A stretch of DNA of 64,000 nucleotides from Planctomycetota bacterium (GTDB lineage Bacteria; Planctomycetota; Planctomycetia; Pirellulales; Pirellulaceae). The DNA is taken from the NCBI GenBank assembly GCA_016872725.1, contig VGZC01000013.1:43684-107683 (forward strand), written 5' to 3'. A model generated the notes under the pieces. It ran no database searches, was not told the origin of the DNA, and saw only the letters and a list, made by a program, of their open reading frames with translations. The translations under genes and the position numbers were made by a program. Below are positions 17,324 through 26,842 of the stretch, in pieces. Position 1 is the first letter of the stretch; every line of letters begins with the position of its first letter.

Positions 17324-17352
17324 ATTCTAGCCGGTCAGGAATCTCAGCACAA
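17324..17352 (-). promoter_or_regulatory. Promoter-like sequence for the transglutaminase-like gene
   Basis: On the minus strand: TTGTGC, 17-base spacer, TAGAAT, about 45 bases before the ATG at 17278. The -10 box matches the sigma-70 consensus at five of six positions. Confidence 0.45.
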
Positions 17353-17478
17353 TCATCTGTCAAGGGCGGGGAGAAAATTTTCTGGCCGTGTTTTTACGAA
17401 TCTTCCCCGCCGCAGGAAATAAGGAGATAGACGGGCAAGGTGCCCACCAGCGGATTCACCTGAATAGGAGGAGAGAGC

Positions 17479-18021
17479 ATGGGTACGGGATTGACCTTCG
17501 ACGAGTACATTGAGCTGACGGCCATGCCGTTGGCGGGCGCGGACCCTGTCTTCGTCCAGGTGGTCGAGGAGGAGCGGGAGCGGATGTTCCCGATGCCGTT
17601 GGTCGTCGCGGCCAACCACCTGCGGTCGCGGGGCTACGACTGCCGGCCGGAGTCGCTCGAGTTGCTGATCCGCAACGCCATCGTGACGCCGGCCGACCCC
17701 GACGCCTGGTCGCGGGCGGACGTTGATGAGGCCGCGCAGCATTTCGAGGACTGCGAACTCTTCACGCCCTACGCCGCGATGTGCGTGGCGCTCGGCTGCC
17801 GGTACGCCGACTTCAAGCGCCCGCTACGCGAGGCGGCGGAGCGCGAGTCGCGGAAGTACGGCCGGCGCGTTCGGGACGACGACCAGTTGTTCGTCATGCA
17901 TCGGTTTCCGCCGCGCGGCGTGACGGGCGACGATGGCAAGTTCGACATCAAGCCGGCCGTCATCACGTTCACGCTCTGCGACGACATTCAGGAACGGCTC
18001 GAACGCGGCGAGGAGGTTTGA
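17479..18021 (+). CDS. Protein of unknown function in the insert
   Basis: 180 residues, soluble, acidic and largely helical, not recognised. Segments: FVQVVEEERERMFPMPLVVA, then SRADVDEAAQHFEDCELFTP. ATG at 17479 has AGGAGG 7 bases upstream. It ends immediately before the sigma-like gene (TGA then ATG), so the two form a unit. The context suggests an accessory gene of a phage-like or integrative element. Confidence 0.65.
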   Translation: MGTGLTFDEYIELTAMPLAGADPVFVQVVEEERERMFPMPLVVAANHLRSRGYDCRPESLELLIRNAIVTPADPDAWSRADVDEAAQHFEDCELFTPYAAMCVALGCRYADFKRPLREAAERESRKYGRRVRDDDQLFVMHRFPPRGVTGDDGKFDIKPAVITFTLCDDIQERLERGEEV

Positions 18022-18336
18022 ATGGATGACTCCGAACCGCGCGAGCTCGAACTGACGCCCGAACTGATTGAGTACGCCAATTCGATAGCGCTTCACGAAG
18101 CCGAGAAGCGCTGTCCGAAGTACGTCGATTATGGGGACGTCGCCCAGGAAGTGCTGCTGCACCTGGTCAGCAAGCCGCCGAAGTACGATCCCGCGAAGGG
18201 GGCGTCGGCCAAAACGCTGATCCACACGATTGTCCAGCGCGGCGTGCTCAAGTACGTCGCCCGCCAGTGCCGGCACGCCGGCCGTTTCAAGCAGGTCGAT
18301 GAGGCGAAGGCGGAAGCGCCCGACGATGACGACCAA
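18022..18336 (+). pseudogene. Truncated sigma-70-family-like gene
   Basis: The first ~100 residues (YVDYGDVAQEVLLHLVSKPP, TLIHTIVQRGVLKYVARQ) resemble sigma factor region 2 of small, element-encoded sigma-like proteins. The start at 18022 has AGGAGG 5 bases upstream and abuts the previous stop. After about residue 105 (EAPDDDDQ) the frame runs into the antisense-free but out-of-frame part of a recombinase end, so the -35-recognition region is missing. The product would be a truncated protein with an unrelated Arg-rich tail. Confidence 0.6.
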
Positions 18337-18590
18337 CTTCGTCCTCAGCGGGATGCCGCCGAGCGTCGCCCGGTTGACCGAGAAGGAACTGCGGACCTGG
18401 GCGCTCGAACAACTCGCCCACCTCGACGACCTGGCGACGCGAACGACGGTCGACCTGAAGGACCGCCAGTTGGTCGAGGCGTTCGTCGAACGCATCGAGA
18501 TCAACCCCGAGGCCAAGACGGGTGTCGTCTACGTCGCGGCCGACCTCGAAGGGGCGCTACTTCGCAGTTCCACACGGCTACCCATAGGGG
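18337..18590 (+). pseudogene. Serine recombinase, C-terminal fragment
   Basis: The frame reads LTEKELRTWALEQLAHLDDL then DLKDRQLVEAFVERIEINPE and VVYVAADLEGALLRSSTRLP. This resembles the C-terminal end of large serine recombinases found in planctomycete elements. The catalytic N-terminal domain is absent. The right inverted repeat of the insert lies within its last codons, and the frame then continues into the methylase fragment. Confidence 0.6.
18569..18585 (-). repeat. Right 17-bp inverted repeat of the insert
   Basis: Exact reverse complement of 15009-15025. It overlaps codons STRLPI of the recombinase fragment. Confidence 0.75.
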
Positions 18591-18664
18591 ATTTCATGGG
18601 CAACCACGAATGGTGCTTCTACGGCTGGCGCGAAGGGGCCGCGCACGTGTTCCTGGGACCGGGT
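18591..18664 (+). pseudogene. DNA methylase, second fragment
   Basis: Reads FMGNHEWCFYGWREGAAHVF followed by LGP, which continues the methylase order interrupted at 15008 (…VLTRKD). Similarity ends at about 18664; the motif region beyond is lost. Confidence 0.72.
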
Positions 18665-18690
18665 GTAGTCTCTCTGGTGGTCGAGTTTAG

Positions 18691-18716
18691 GCGGCATTTT
18701 CAAGGGAAAATGCCGC
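18691..18716. repeat. Perfect 11-bp hairpin upstream of hemB
   Basis: GCGGCATTTTC, a 4-base loop, then its exact complement. No T-run follows, so a simple intrinsic terminator is not clear. It marks the boundary between decayed accessory DNA and the intact hemB region. Confidence 0.5.
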
Positions 18717-18729
18717 TTGGGGGACGTAA

Positions 18730-19854
<1,125 letters not shown>

Positions 19855-19898
19855 TCGCGGCGCGTGTGGCGTCCCCGATCGCTCGGCCGTCGACCGTG

Positions 19899-22124
19899 AT
19901 GGACGTGGACGTGATGGAGGAGAGCGAAGCGGTGGATTCGAGCCGTCCTGTCGCATGCGCGCGGTACCATGTGGCCGACATGGATTGCGCCGAGGAATGC
20001 GAGGCCCTTCGGCGGGTGTTGCATGCGAGGAAAGGCGTTGTCTCCATCGACTTCGACATCCTCCGCGCGCGGATGGACGTCATGTATCGGCCCGATCGCA
20101 CCACGCCCCGCGAGATCCTCGGCGCGGCGTCGGCGACCGGTTACCGTATTCGGCCGTGGGAAGCCGGCGTCGAGTTCCGCGAGCTGTCCCGAGGCCGCGT
20201 CGCGGGGACCGCGCTGAGCGCGCTCGGTGTCGCGGCGGGGATCGGTTGGCACGCGGCGCGAAGCGGTCTCACCGTCGCGATCGGCGCCGCGGAGGGCTCC
20301 GCGCCCGATTGGACGGCGAAATCCGCCTTCGCCCTCGCGATCGCCGCGGGTTTCTCGTTGATCGCGGGCCGGGTCATCGCCGCCATTCGATCCGCGCGCG
20401 CCGACATGAACGTCCTCGTGACGCTCGCCGTCGCCGGCGCCGTCGGGCTCGGGGACTGGGTCGAAGCGGCGACCGTTTCCTTCCTCTTCGCGCTCGCCCA
20501 TCTGCTCGACCAGTGGAGCCTCGAACGCGCCCGCCGCGCGATCCGCGCACTGATGGCCATGACACCGCCGACCGCGCGTCGTTGGAACGCCGATCGGAAC
20601 GGGGCATGGGACGAAGTGCCCGTCGGAGCGATCGAGCCGGGCGACCGCGTTCTTGTTTACGCCTCCGAACGCATCCCCGTGGACGGGATCGTTCTCGTCG
20701 GTGATGCGTCCGTCGATCAAGGCCCGATCACCGGCGAATCCCAACCCGCGGGCAAGACGGCCGGTGACGAGGTCTACGCCGCGACGATCCCCGTCGACGG
20801 GTCGATCGAAATCCGGGTGACTCGGCGTTCCGACGATACGATCGTCGCCGGGATCCTCCGCATGATCGAGGAGGGGCGCGCGAGGAAAGCGCCCGCGGAG
20901 CAATTCGTCGAGTCGTTCGCGCGATGGTATACGCCCGCCGTCATCGGCCTGGCCGCCCTATGCGCCGTCGTGCCGCCGGCGGCCGGCCTTCGCCCGTGGA
21001 CCAGCGCATTCTACGAATCGCTCGTCCTGCTCGTCATCGCATGCCCCTGCGCGCTCGTGATTTCGACACCCGTCACGCTCATCTCCGCACTCGCCGCCGC
21101 GGCGCGCGCGGGCGTTCTGATCAAAGGCGGTCGGTATCTTGAAGCGTGCGCGCGGATTCGCGCGATCGCCTTCGATAAGACGGGAACATTGACCACGGGC
21201 CATCCGACCTTGGAACGCGTTGTCCCGCTCGCCGACGCCGACCCGACGGAACTGCTCGCATGGGCGTCCGGCTTGGAGTCGCGCAGCCACCACCCGGTCG
21301 CCCGCGCGATCCGCGCCGCGGCGAAAGAACAGGGACTCACCGGCATCCGTGCGACATTCGACCGACAACTCGGCGGAATGGGCGTCGAGGGCACGGTCGA
21401 GGGCCGCGCCCTATGGCTCGGCGGTTCCCGCCTTGTCTCGCTCAAGACCCGCGACGAACGGTCCTCGTCCGATGCGATGGCGGGCCTCGCGGGCGGAGGC
21501 CGTACGGTCGTCGCCCTTGGAGACGGTGATCGAGTGCTCGGCTGGTTCGTTCTGTCCGACACGCCGCGCCCCGAGGCGGCGCCGACGATCACCGCGCTAC
21601 GCGCGCTGGGCATCCGCCACGTCGAACTCCTTACCGGCGATCACGCCGAGTCCGCCGACCGGATCGCTCGAATCGTCGGCGCCGACCATTGTCTTTCCGG
21701 AGCGCTTCCCGAGCACAAGGTCGCGCGAATCGACGAATTGCGCAGCACGATCGGTCCCGTCGCCATGGTGGGCGACGGCGTGAACGACGGCCCGGCGCTG
21801 GCCGCCGCGGACGCGGGTGTCGCGATGGCCGCGATCGGAACGGCCGCCGCCATCGAGACTGCCGACATCGCGCTCATGACCGACGATCTGACGCGCATCC
21901 CGTGGCTGGTCGTCCATGCGCGACGGGCGATGCGCATCGTCCATCAAAACGTCGCCGTCGCGCTCGGAATCAAGGCCTGCTTCCTCATCCTGACGTTCTC
22001 AGGCCGCGCGACGCTCTGGTCCGCCATCGCAGCGGACATGGGCGCATCCCTGCTCGTCATCCTGAACGGCCTCCGCGCGCGGCGGGCGCCGAGTGACTCG
22101 GATGCCGCCCGACGCGCGTTCTGA
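19899..22124 (+). CDS. Heavy-metal P1B-type ATPase (Zn/Cd/Pb exporter type)
   Basis: 741 residues. An N-terminal metal-binding domain carries DMDCAEEC. Then come transmembrane helices and the actuator motif ITGESQP. The transport-site motif ACPCALVISTP follows, with the phosphorylation motif DKTGTLT, a P1B-specific HP motif in SHHPVARAI, and the hinge MVGDGVNDGPALAAA. The end ADMGASLLVILNGLR matches the conserved Asp of Zn/Cd/Pb (ZntA/CadA) pumps, not copper pumps. It probably exports divalent metal at the inner membrane. ATG 19899 is preferred because upstream in-frame sequence overlaps hemB. Confidence 0.92.
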   Translation: MDVDVMEESEAVDSSRPVACARYHVADMDCAEECEALRRVLHARKGVVSIDFDILRARMDVMYRPDRTTPREILGAASATGYRIRPWEAGVEFRELSRGRVAGTALSALGVAAGIGWHAARSGLTVAIGAAEGSAPDWTAKSAFALAIAAGFSLIAGRVIAAIRSARADMNVLVTLAVAGAVGLGDWVEAATVSFLFALAHLLDQWSLERARRAIRALMAMTPPTARRWNADRNGAWDEVPVGAIEPGDRVLVYASERIPVDGIVLVGDASVDQGPITGESQPAGKTAGDEVYAATIPVDGSIEIRVTRRSDDTIVAGILRMIEEGRARKAPAEQFVESFARWYTPAVIGLAALCAVVPPAAGLRPWTSAFYESLVLLVIACPCALVISTPVTLISALAAAARAGVLIKGGRYLEACARIRAIAFDKTGTLTTGHPTLERVVPLADADPTELLAWASGLESRSHHPVARAIRAAAKEQGLTGIRATFDRQLGGMGVEGTVEGRALWLGGSRLVSLKTRDERSSSDAMAGLAGGGRTVVALGDGDRVLGWFVLSDTPRPEAAPTITALRALGIRHVELLTGDHAESADRIARIVGADHCLSGALPEHKVARIDELRSTIGPVAMVGDGVNDGPALAAADAGVAMAAIGTAAAIETADIALMTDDLTRIPWLVVHARRAMRIVHQNVAVALGIKACFLILTFSGRATLWSAIAADMGASLLVILNGLRARRAPSDSDAARRAF

Positions 22125-22225
22125 TGCGCATGCGGTCCAGCTTCACGTCGATCACGCGCCGGACGGCGCCTGCCGAACGAACAACTCCGGAAGCGCATCG
22201 CATGGACGAACTCCACCGCCGTTCC

Positions 22226-22255
22226 GGCTCCATCGCCGCACGCGGCGATGGAGCC
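22226..22255. terminator. Strong 14-bp palindrome after the ATPase gene
   Basis: A GGCTCCATCGCCGC arm and its exact complement are separated by 2 bases. It lies between two convergent genes, so it may end transcription from both sides, although no T-run follows. Confidence 0.45.
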
Positions 22256-22356
22256 GAAATCGATTGTCGGGTTCGATGCAAGCGGGAACGGAGCGCTAGC
22301 CGATTGCCGGGCGCGTCGCGATGCCGGCAAGCAAGATGTTTACCCCGCGCGCGAGG

Positions 22357-22722
22357 CTATTGCAGACTGGCGAGTACTTCGAGGGCTTGCTTGGCCTTCG
22401 CCATGTCGCCGATCGACTTCACGAATTTCTTGGCCTCGACCAGGTTCGCGATGGCGACGTTCACCTTTTCGGCCGATTGCGCCTTGGCGGGACGTCGGCC
22501 TTTCGCGGCGCCGACCGTTCCGACCGACTTACGGCCGCGACGGCGTTTCTGCTTCTTGGAAACGCCCGCCTTCGAGCGGATCGAGCTGACATACTCGCGA
22601 GTGACGTCGATCCCCTGCTTCTTGAGTTCGAGAACAATGGCCTTGGGACCATGACTCGGATTTGCCTTCGAATACTCGACGATCGCTGACGTCTTGCTCA
22701 CTTCCTCGGTCTTTCTTCCCAC
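22357..22722 (-). CDS. Small basic protein of unknown function
   Basis: 121 residues. The N-terminal ~50 residues (SAIVEYSKANPSHGPKAIVL then DVTREYVSSIRSKAG) look like a small helical DNA-binding-type fold. A very basic linker follows (KKQKRRRGRK) and then a helical C-terminus (EAKKFVKSIGDMAKAKQALE). Proteins of this pattern recur in planctomycetes without known function; nucleic-acid binding is plausible from charge. The GTG at 22722 and a second GTG nine codons on are both possible starts. A TATAAT box lies about 100 bases upstream. Confidence 0.75.
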   Translation of the reverse strand: MGRKTEEVSKTSAIVEYSKANPSHGPKAIVLELKKQGIDVTREYVSSIRSKAGVSKKQKRRRGRKSVGTVGAAKGRRPAKAQSAEKVNVAIANLVEAKKFVKSIGDMAKAKQALEVLASLQ

Positions 22723-22824
22723 GGCACGGGTCTCCCACGAATAACCTCAACAGGGCCAACTCTCACTCGCTCGCCGCAGCCCCGCAAGCGAAATCCGATC
22801 CACGCGAATCGAACAATTGGACGC

Positions 22825-22830
22825 ATTATA
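22825..22830 (-). promoter_or_regulatory. TATAAT -10 box in AT-rich patch
   Basis: On the minus strand, TTTGGCTATAATG within the most AT-rich stretch of this area (22820-22885), upstream of the small basic protein gene. The -35 region is weak. Confidence 0.45.
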
Positions 22831-22958
22831 GCCAAACTCATACCTTATGATATCCCTACCAATTAGGTATGGGATTAGAAAAACAACAACCGGATGGCAA
22901 GGCGGCTCGAGCCTCGGCACTCGAAACAGACCGCGCGCGTCCAAGACGCGCGCCGCCG

Positions 22959-24029
22959 TCAACGTCCCTCGCGCGGTCGATCCGGATGGTCCTTTGCCGC
23001 GTTGTCCGCACCGTCCCGTTCGGGTTGATCCCGTTCGGGTTGATCCCGTTCGAACCCGCCTTCCCCCCGGTCGCGCCGCGGCTCGCGGGATTCCAGCCGT
23101 TCGTGGATGAATTGGCGCATTTCAGCCATTTCCCGCCGCATCCTGTCGATTTCCGCTCGGAGCTCCTGAATCACGGGCATCGGATCGCCGGGCGCCTTGG
23201 GCTCATCGACGAGTCCATGGGGTGGTTCGAGTCGCGGGCCTCGATCGGCGTGTCGGCCCTCGTCGGTCGTTCGCAATTCCTGTTCGAGCCGCGCGGCGTG
23301 ATCGTGCAGGCCGGCGGCCCGGAGGTTCTCGATCGCGGCGATCAGATGGGCTTCGCGTTCCTCGTGCGGACGGGCGCCGGCATCGTGGAGGCGGGGCTCG
23401 GTCAATCCCGGCGCGAATGTGCCCTCGCGTTCCATTTCCAGGATCTGCCGTTCGACCTCTTCGGCCTCCCGCGCGAGTCGTTCGGCTTCTTCGTTATGTC
23501 CGGAATGGGCGGCCCGTTCGGCGTTGCCCCGCAACTCCTTGACTCGGTTCCGCATCCGTTCGAGAAACCGCTCGGCGCCCTCTCCGAACGGACGGAATCC
23601 GCGGCGCGCGGCTTCCTGGCCGGCGGCGCGGAGCCGTTGCCGCAGTTCATCGAGCATGTGATTCGCTTCGTCGGCGGGTTCGCCTCGTTCCCGAGCCGCC
23701 GCGACCCGGGATTCGAGCGCGCGGATCCGAGCCTGCAATTCGCGCATCATCGGAAAGGAATCGCGGGGAGATCGATCGGTCCGCGGTTCGTCGACGGCCC
23801 CTTCGCGGGGTGGTTCCGCGCGGGGTGGTTCCGCGCGGGGTTCTTGCACGGCGGCGTCGACCGCGACCGGCTCGCCGGGAGGACGATCGGCGGGCGCGTC
23901 CCGTGTTTCCCGCGGCGCGGGCCCGTCGGGCGGCGGCTGGAAGGCGGCGTGCCGCGCGCCTCCCGCGAAGACGACGGCGGCGATGGCCGCGGCGCGCATT
24001 CCAAACAGACAGGTTCTTGTCATTGCCAT
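22959..24029 (-). CDS. Secreted coiled-coil protein of unknown function
   Basis: About 356 residues. A signal peptide (MTRTCLFGMRAAAIAAVVFA then GGARHAAF) is followed by a Pro/Glu/Arg-rich low-complexity stretch with short repeats, and then long charged helices (QARIRALESRVAAARERGEP, RLAREAEEVERQILEMERE, EIDRMRREMAEMRQFIHERL). The C-terminus has a DQPER repeat (15-bp period at about 23025-23055). It is probably a periplasmic structural or scaffold protein. The ATG at 24029 has GAGGG 8 bases upstream. No domain is recognised. Confidence 0.75.
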   Translation of the reverse strand: MAMTRTCLFGMRAAAIAAVVFAGGARHAAFQPPPDGPAPRETRDAPADRPPGEPVAVDAAVQEPRAEPPRAEPPREGAVDEPRTDRSPRDSFPMMRELQARIRALESRVAAARERGEPADEANHMLDELRQRLRAAGQEAARRGFRPFGEGAERFLERMRNRVKELRGNAERAAHSGHNEEAERLAREAEEVERQILEMEREGTFAPGLTEPRLHDAGARPHEEREAHLIAAIENLRAAGLHDHAARLEQELRTTDEGRHADRGPRLEPPHGLVDEPKAPGDPMPVIQELRAEIDRMRREMAEMRQFIHERLESREPRRDRGEGGFERDQPERDQPERDGADNAAKDHPDRPREGR

Positions 24030-24167
24030 GGCTCGGACCCTCATCGGCGAGAGGAATGCCGGACGGAAAGATCGCGTATCGTCTTAGATCATCCGGGCAA
24101 CCGGCGCGCAGTGTAACATATTCCCGTCCAGGCAATCACCCCCATTTCGATCGCGGCGAGCCGCGTA

Positions 24168-25583
24168 TCAATCCGCGGGAGGACGCCGCGACCCGAACGA
24201 CGTCACTTGTTGGAAGGCGTATCCCAAACGGAGCACGGTCAGGTCGCCACGATAGGGGCCGACGATCTGCAATCCGACCGGAAGTCCGCCGGTCGAGAAC
24301 CCGGCGGGCACCGAAAGGGCCGGCAGTCCCGTTGCGGAGATCCAATAACACGATTTCATCCACTCGACGTACGAACCCATGGCCGCTCCGTCGATGTCGC
24401 GCGGATAGGGCTCGCCGATATCGAACGGCAGAACCTGTGTCACCGGGCCAATGACGTAATCGAATCGTCGAAAGAAGGCCCTCGTCCGATCATAGAGTCG
24501 GGTTCGAAGGACTTCCGCGCGGGCGACGTCCGATCCGCGGAGCGCGCGTCCCTGTTCGACATTCCACACGATGGACTCCTTGACCCGGTCGGGATGGGAT
24601 TCGACGAGCGGCGCGAATCGGCGTTCAAAATACCAGGCGCGGAGCGTCAGGAAGATCTCGTCGGCGTCGCGCAGGTCCAAGTCCTCGCGAATGACCTCGC
24701 ATCCAAGCTGTTCGAACGCGGGCACGGCCCTTTCCAACGTCGCCATGACGTCGCGCGCGACGGGCAACCCGCCCCACCGCGGGCTCCACGCGATCCGTTT
24801 GCCGCGCAAATCGGTTTCAAGCGCGCCGAGGAATATCGCGCCCGGATCGGGCAAGGCGATGGGCGACCGTTCGTCGGGGCCCGCGATCGCGGCGAGCAGG
24901 AGGGCCGTGTCCTCGACCGTACGCCCCATCGGACCTGGGACCGACAGCGTGAACCACGCCTGATCGCGGGGCCATTCGGGAACGCGGCCTGGACTTGGCC
25001 GCAATCCGACGACGTTGCAGAAGCTCGCCGGGTTGCGAAGCGAGCCGCCCATATCGCTGCCGTCGCCGAGCGACGCGAAGCGGCAGGCGAGGGCGACGGC
25101 CGTTCCGCCGCTGCTGCCGCCGCACGTCTTGGAGGGATCATACGGATTGGCCGTCGCGCCGAACACGGTGTTGTACGTTTGGGAGCCCGCGCCGAATTCG
25201 GGCGTATTCGTCTTTCCAAGGGCGATCGCGCCGGCTCGCCTCTGCCGCTCGACGATCAGCGCGTCGAACGAGGGAATAAAATCGGCATGGATGGGCGACC
25301 CGTACGTCGTCCGTATGCCGCGCGTTTCGTGCAAATCCTTGTGGACAACGGGCAGGCCGTGCAGGATGCCAAGTTGTTCCCCCCGCGCCTGACGCTCGTC
25401 GGCTTCCGCCGCGCCGCGAATCGCCTCGTCGCCCACCAGCGTCACGATCGCGTTCAGCTTGGGATCGAGCCGCGCGATGCGGGCCAAGCTCGCCGCCACC
25501 AGTTCACGGCTCGAAAGTTCGCCGCGTTCGATCAATGCCCGCTGCGCGACGGCGCTCAGAAGGCACGGCCCTTCGTCCGTCAT
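24168..25583 (-). CDS. Amidase-signature family hydrolase
   Basis: About 471 residues with the amidase signature triad: Lys in HGLPVVHKD, and the Ser pair in TCGGSSGG and DMGGSLRNPA. These enzymes hydrolyse amide bonds, and GatA belongs to the same superfamily. No gatB/gatC neighbour is present, and the loop order PMGRTVEDTALLL fits general amidases as well as GatA, so the substrate is unknown. The ATG at 25583 has GGAG 9 bases upstream; an ATG 21 bases earlier has none. Confidence 0.9.
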   Translation of the reverse strand: MTDEGPCLLSAVAQRALIERGELSSRELVAASLARIARLDPKLNAIVTLVGDEAIRGAAEADERQARGEQLGILHGLPVVHKDLHETRGIRTTYGSPIHADFIPSFDALIVERQRRAGAIALGKTNTPEFGAGSQTYNTVFGATANPYDPSKTCGGSSGGTAVALACRFASLGDGSDMGGSLRNPASFCNVVGLRPSPGRVPEWPRDQAWFTLSVPGPMGRTVEDTALLLAAIAGPDERSPIALPDPGAIFLGALETDLRGKRIAWSPRWGGLPVARDVMATLERAVPAFEQLGCEVIREDLDLRDADEIFLTLRAWYFERRFAPLVESHPDRVKESIVWNVEQGRALRGSDVARAEVLRTRLYDRTRAFFRRFDYVIGPVTQVLPFDIGEPYPRDIDGAAMGSYVEWMKSCYWISATGLPALSVPAGFSTGGLPVGLQIVGPYRGDLTVLRLGYAFQQVTSFGSRRPPAD

Positions 25584-25597
25584 GGGGTCGATACTCC

Positions 25598-25690
25598 GGG
25601 CCACGCTCTGGCGAGCGTGGCTACGATACGGGCCACGCTCTGGCGAGCGTGGCTACGATACGGGCCACGCTCTGGCGAGCGTGGCTACGA
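25598..25690. repeat. Three tandem 32-bp repeats, each containing a hairpin
   Basis: Near-identical copies start at 25598, 25630 and 25662 (the last is 29 bp). Each contains GCCACGCT-CTGGCG-AGCGTGGC, an 8-bp stem with a 6-base loop. The block fills the space between the amidase start and the end of the next gene. Confidence 0.9.
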
Positions 25691-26611
25691 CTAGCGGCGA
25701 GTCAGGAAGTTGCGCAGGTAACGCGCGCTTTGGACGAGCGATGCCTTGCGCGCCGCGAGATTCTCCTCGAAAGACCGGTCCTCCACCTCGACGCATACGG
25801 GGCCCCGATAGCCGACATCGGCCAAGACGGAGAAGAACCGGCCCCAGTCGATGTCTCCAAGTCCGGGCAACTTGGGCACATGGTATTCGAGCGGATGGGC
25901 GAGGATACCGACGTCGTCGAGACGGTGCGGGTCGATCCGCACGTCCTTGGCGTGGATATGGAAGAGGCGGCTGGTGAATTCCCGCAGGGGCTTCAAATAG
26001 TCCATCCGCTGCCACACGAAATGGGACGGATCGTAGTTCAACCCGAACCACGGGCTCGGAATGTCCGTGAACATGCGTCGCCAGATCGCGGGCGAGACGG
26101 CGAGGTTCTTTCCTCCCGGCCACTCGTCCCCGGAGAATCGCATCGGACAATTCTCGATGCCGATGCGCACGCGGGCCTGTTCGGCCTCGGCGACCAGCGG
26201 CCGCCAGGTTTCCAGGAACCGAGGCCAATTGTCTTCGATCGATCGTGTCCAATCCCGACCGACGAACGAATGGACGCGGGGGATTCGCAGCGCCGCGGCC
26301 GCCGCGATCACCTTGCGCAAGTGGCCCACGCAGCGAGCCGATTCGTCGGGGTCGGGAGCGAGCGGATTGGGATAATATCCGAGTCCGCTGATCTCGACGC
26401 CAAGCTGTTCGGCGCGCCGCATCCATTGTCCGCCGCGCGCGACGTCAAGATCCGCCGCGTCGACATGCGTCACGCCCGCGTACCGGCGCTCGGCCTTGCT
26501 CACCGGCCAGCACATCAACTCGACGCACTCATAGTCCGTCTCGGCCGCGAACTCGATCACTTCCTCGACCGACAATTCCGGTAGGATGGCGCTGACGAAT
26601 CCCAGTTTCAT
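25691..26611 (-). CDS. Sugar phosphate isomerase/epimerase (xylose-isomerase-like TIM barrel)
   Basis: 306 residues starting [20 protein letters not shown] at the ATG 26611. The frame is open further upstream, but without homology. The AP-endonuclease-2/TIM-barrel pattern is visible: metal-ligand segments [25 protein letters not shown] and VCVEVED supply Glu, Asp/His, His and Glu. Cytoplasmic; it likely isomerises or epimerises a sugar derivative, substrate unknown. Planctomycetes encode many of these next to Gfo/Idh/MocA oxidoreductases. Confidence 0.88.
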   Translation of the reverse strand: MKLGFVSAILPELSVEEVIEFAAETDYECVELMCWPVSKAERRYAGVTHVDAADLDVARGGQWMRRAEQLGVEISGLGYYPNPLAPDPDESARCVGHLRKVIAAAAALRIPRVHSFVGRDWTRSIEDNWPRFLETWRPLVAEAEQARVRIGIENCPMRFSGDEWPGGKNLAVSPAIWRRMFTDIPSPWFGLNYDPSHFVWQRMDYLKPLREFTSRLFHIHAKDVRIDPHRLDDVGILAHPLEYHVPKLPGLGDIDWGRFFSVLADVGYRGPVCVEVEDRSFEENLAARKASLVQSARYLRNFLTRR

Positions 26612-26842
26612 GGGACGGATACCCCGATTGCAACCGAAGGAAACCCGAAACGCGCGACTCGGACCCTTCCCCAAATACCGTCGAACGCGAAAATCGCCGG
26701 GCGACGGGGAAGTCGCCTCGGGTCTATGGTACATTGCCGAACGATGGGGAACGCGGGGCGGGGTCCCGAGCGCGGACGCCGCGTCCTTCCACGCGTTCGG
26801 TCCTCGATTGTAACGCCGCAGTGTCCTGGGAGAAGCAAGGGC

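Larger units (their letters stand above)
15009..18585. mobile_element. 3.6-kb insert splitting the methylase, bounded by 17-bp inverted repeats
   Basis: The insert separates two pieces of one methylase reading order and ends in perfect 17-bp inverted repeats. On the minus strand it carries a transglutaminase-like gene, an orphan Rhs tip and a Cys-rich small gene. On the plus strand it carries an unknown gene, a truncated sigma-like gene and the 3' end of a serine recombinase. The minus-strand genes look less GC-rich than the flanks by eye. No complete transposase or recombinase is present, so the element cannot move on its own now. No clear target duplication was found. It may be nested remains of more than one insertion. 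Confidence 0.6.

Noticed and set aside
7227..18585. A single genomic island integrated at the tRNA-Arg
   Set aside because: No duplicated tRNA 3' end was seen at the far side, and the region looks like several separate insertions and deletions.
18691..18716. Classical intrinsic terminator
   Set aside because: The stem is perfect, but no T-run follows, so it is listed only as a hairpin.
25598..25690. Possible CRISPR array
   Set aside because: The three units are contiguous at 32-bp spacing with no unique spacers and no cas genes nearby.
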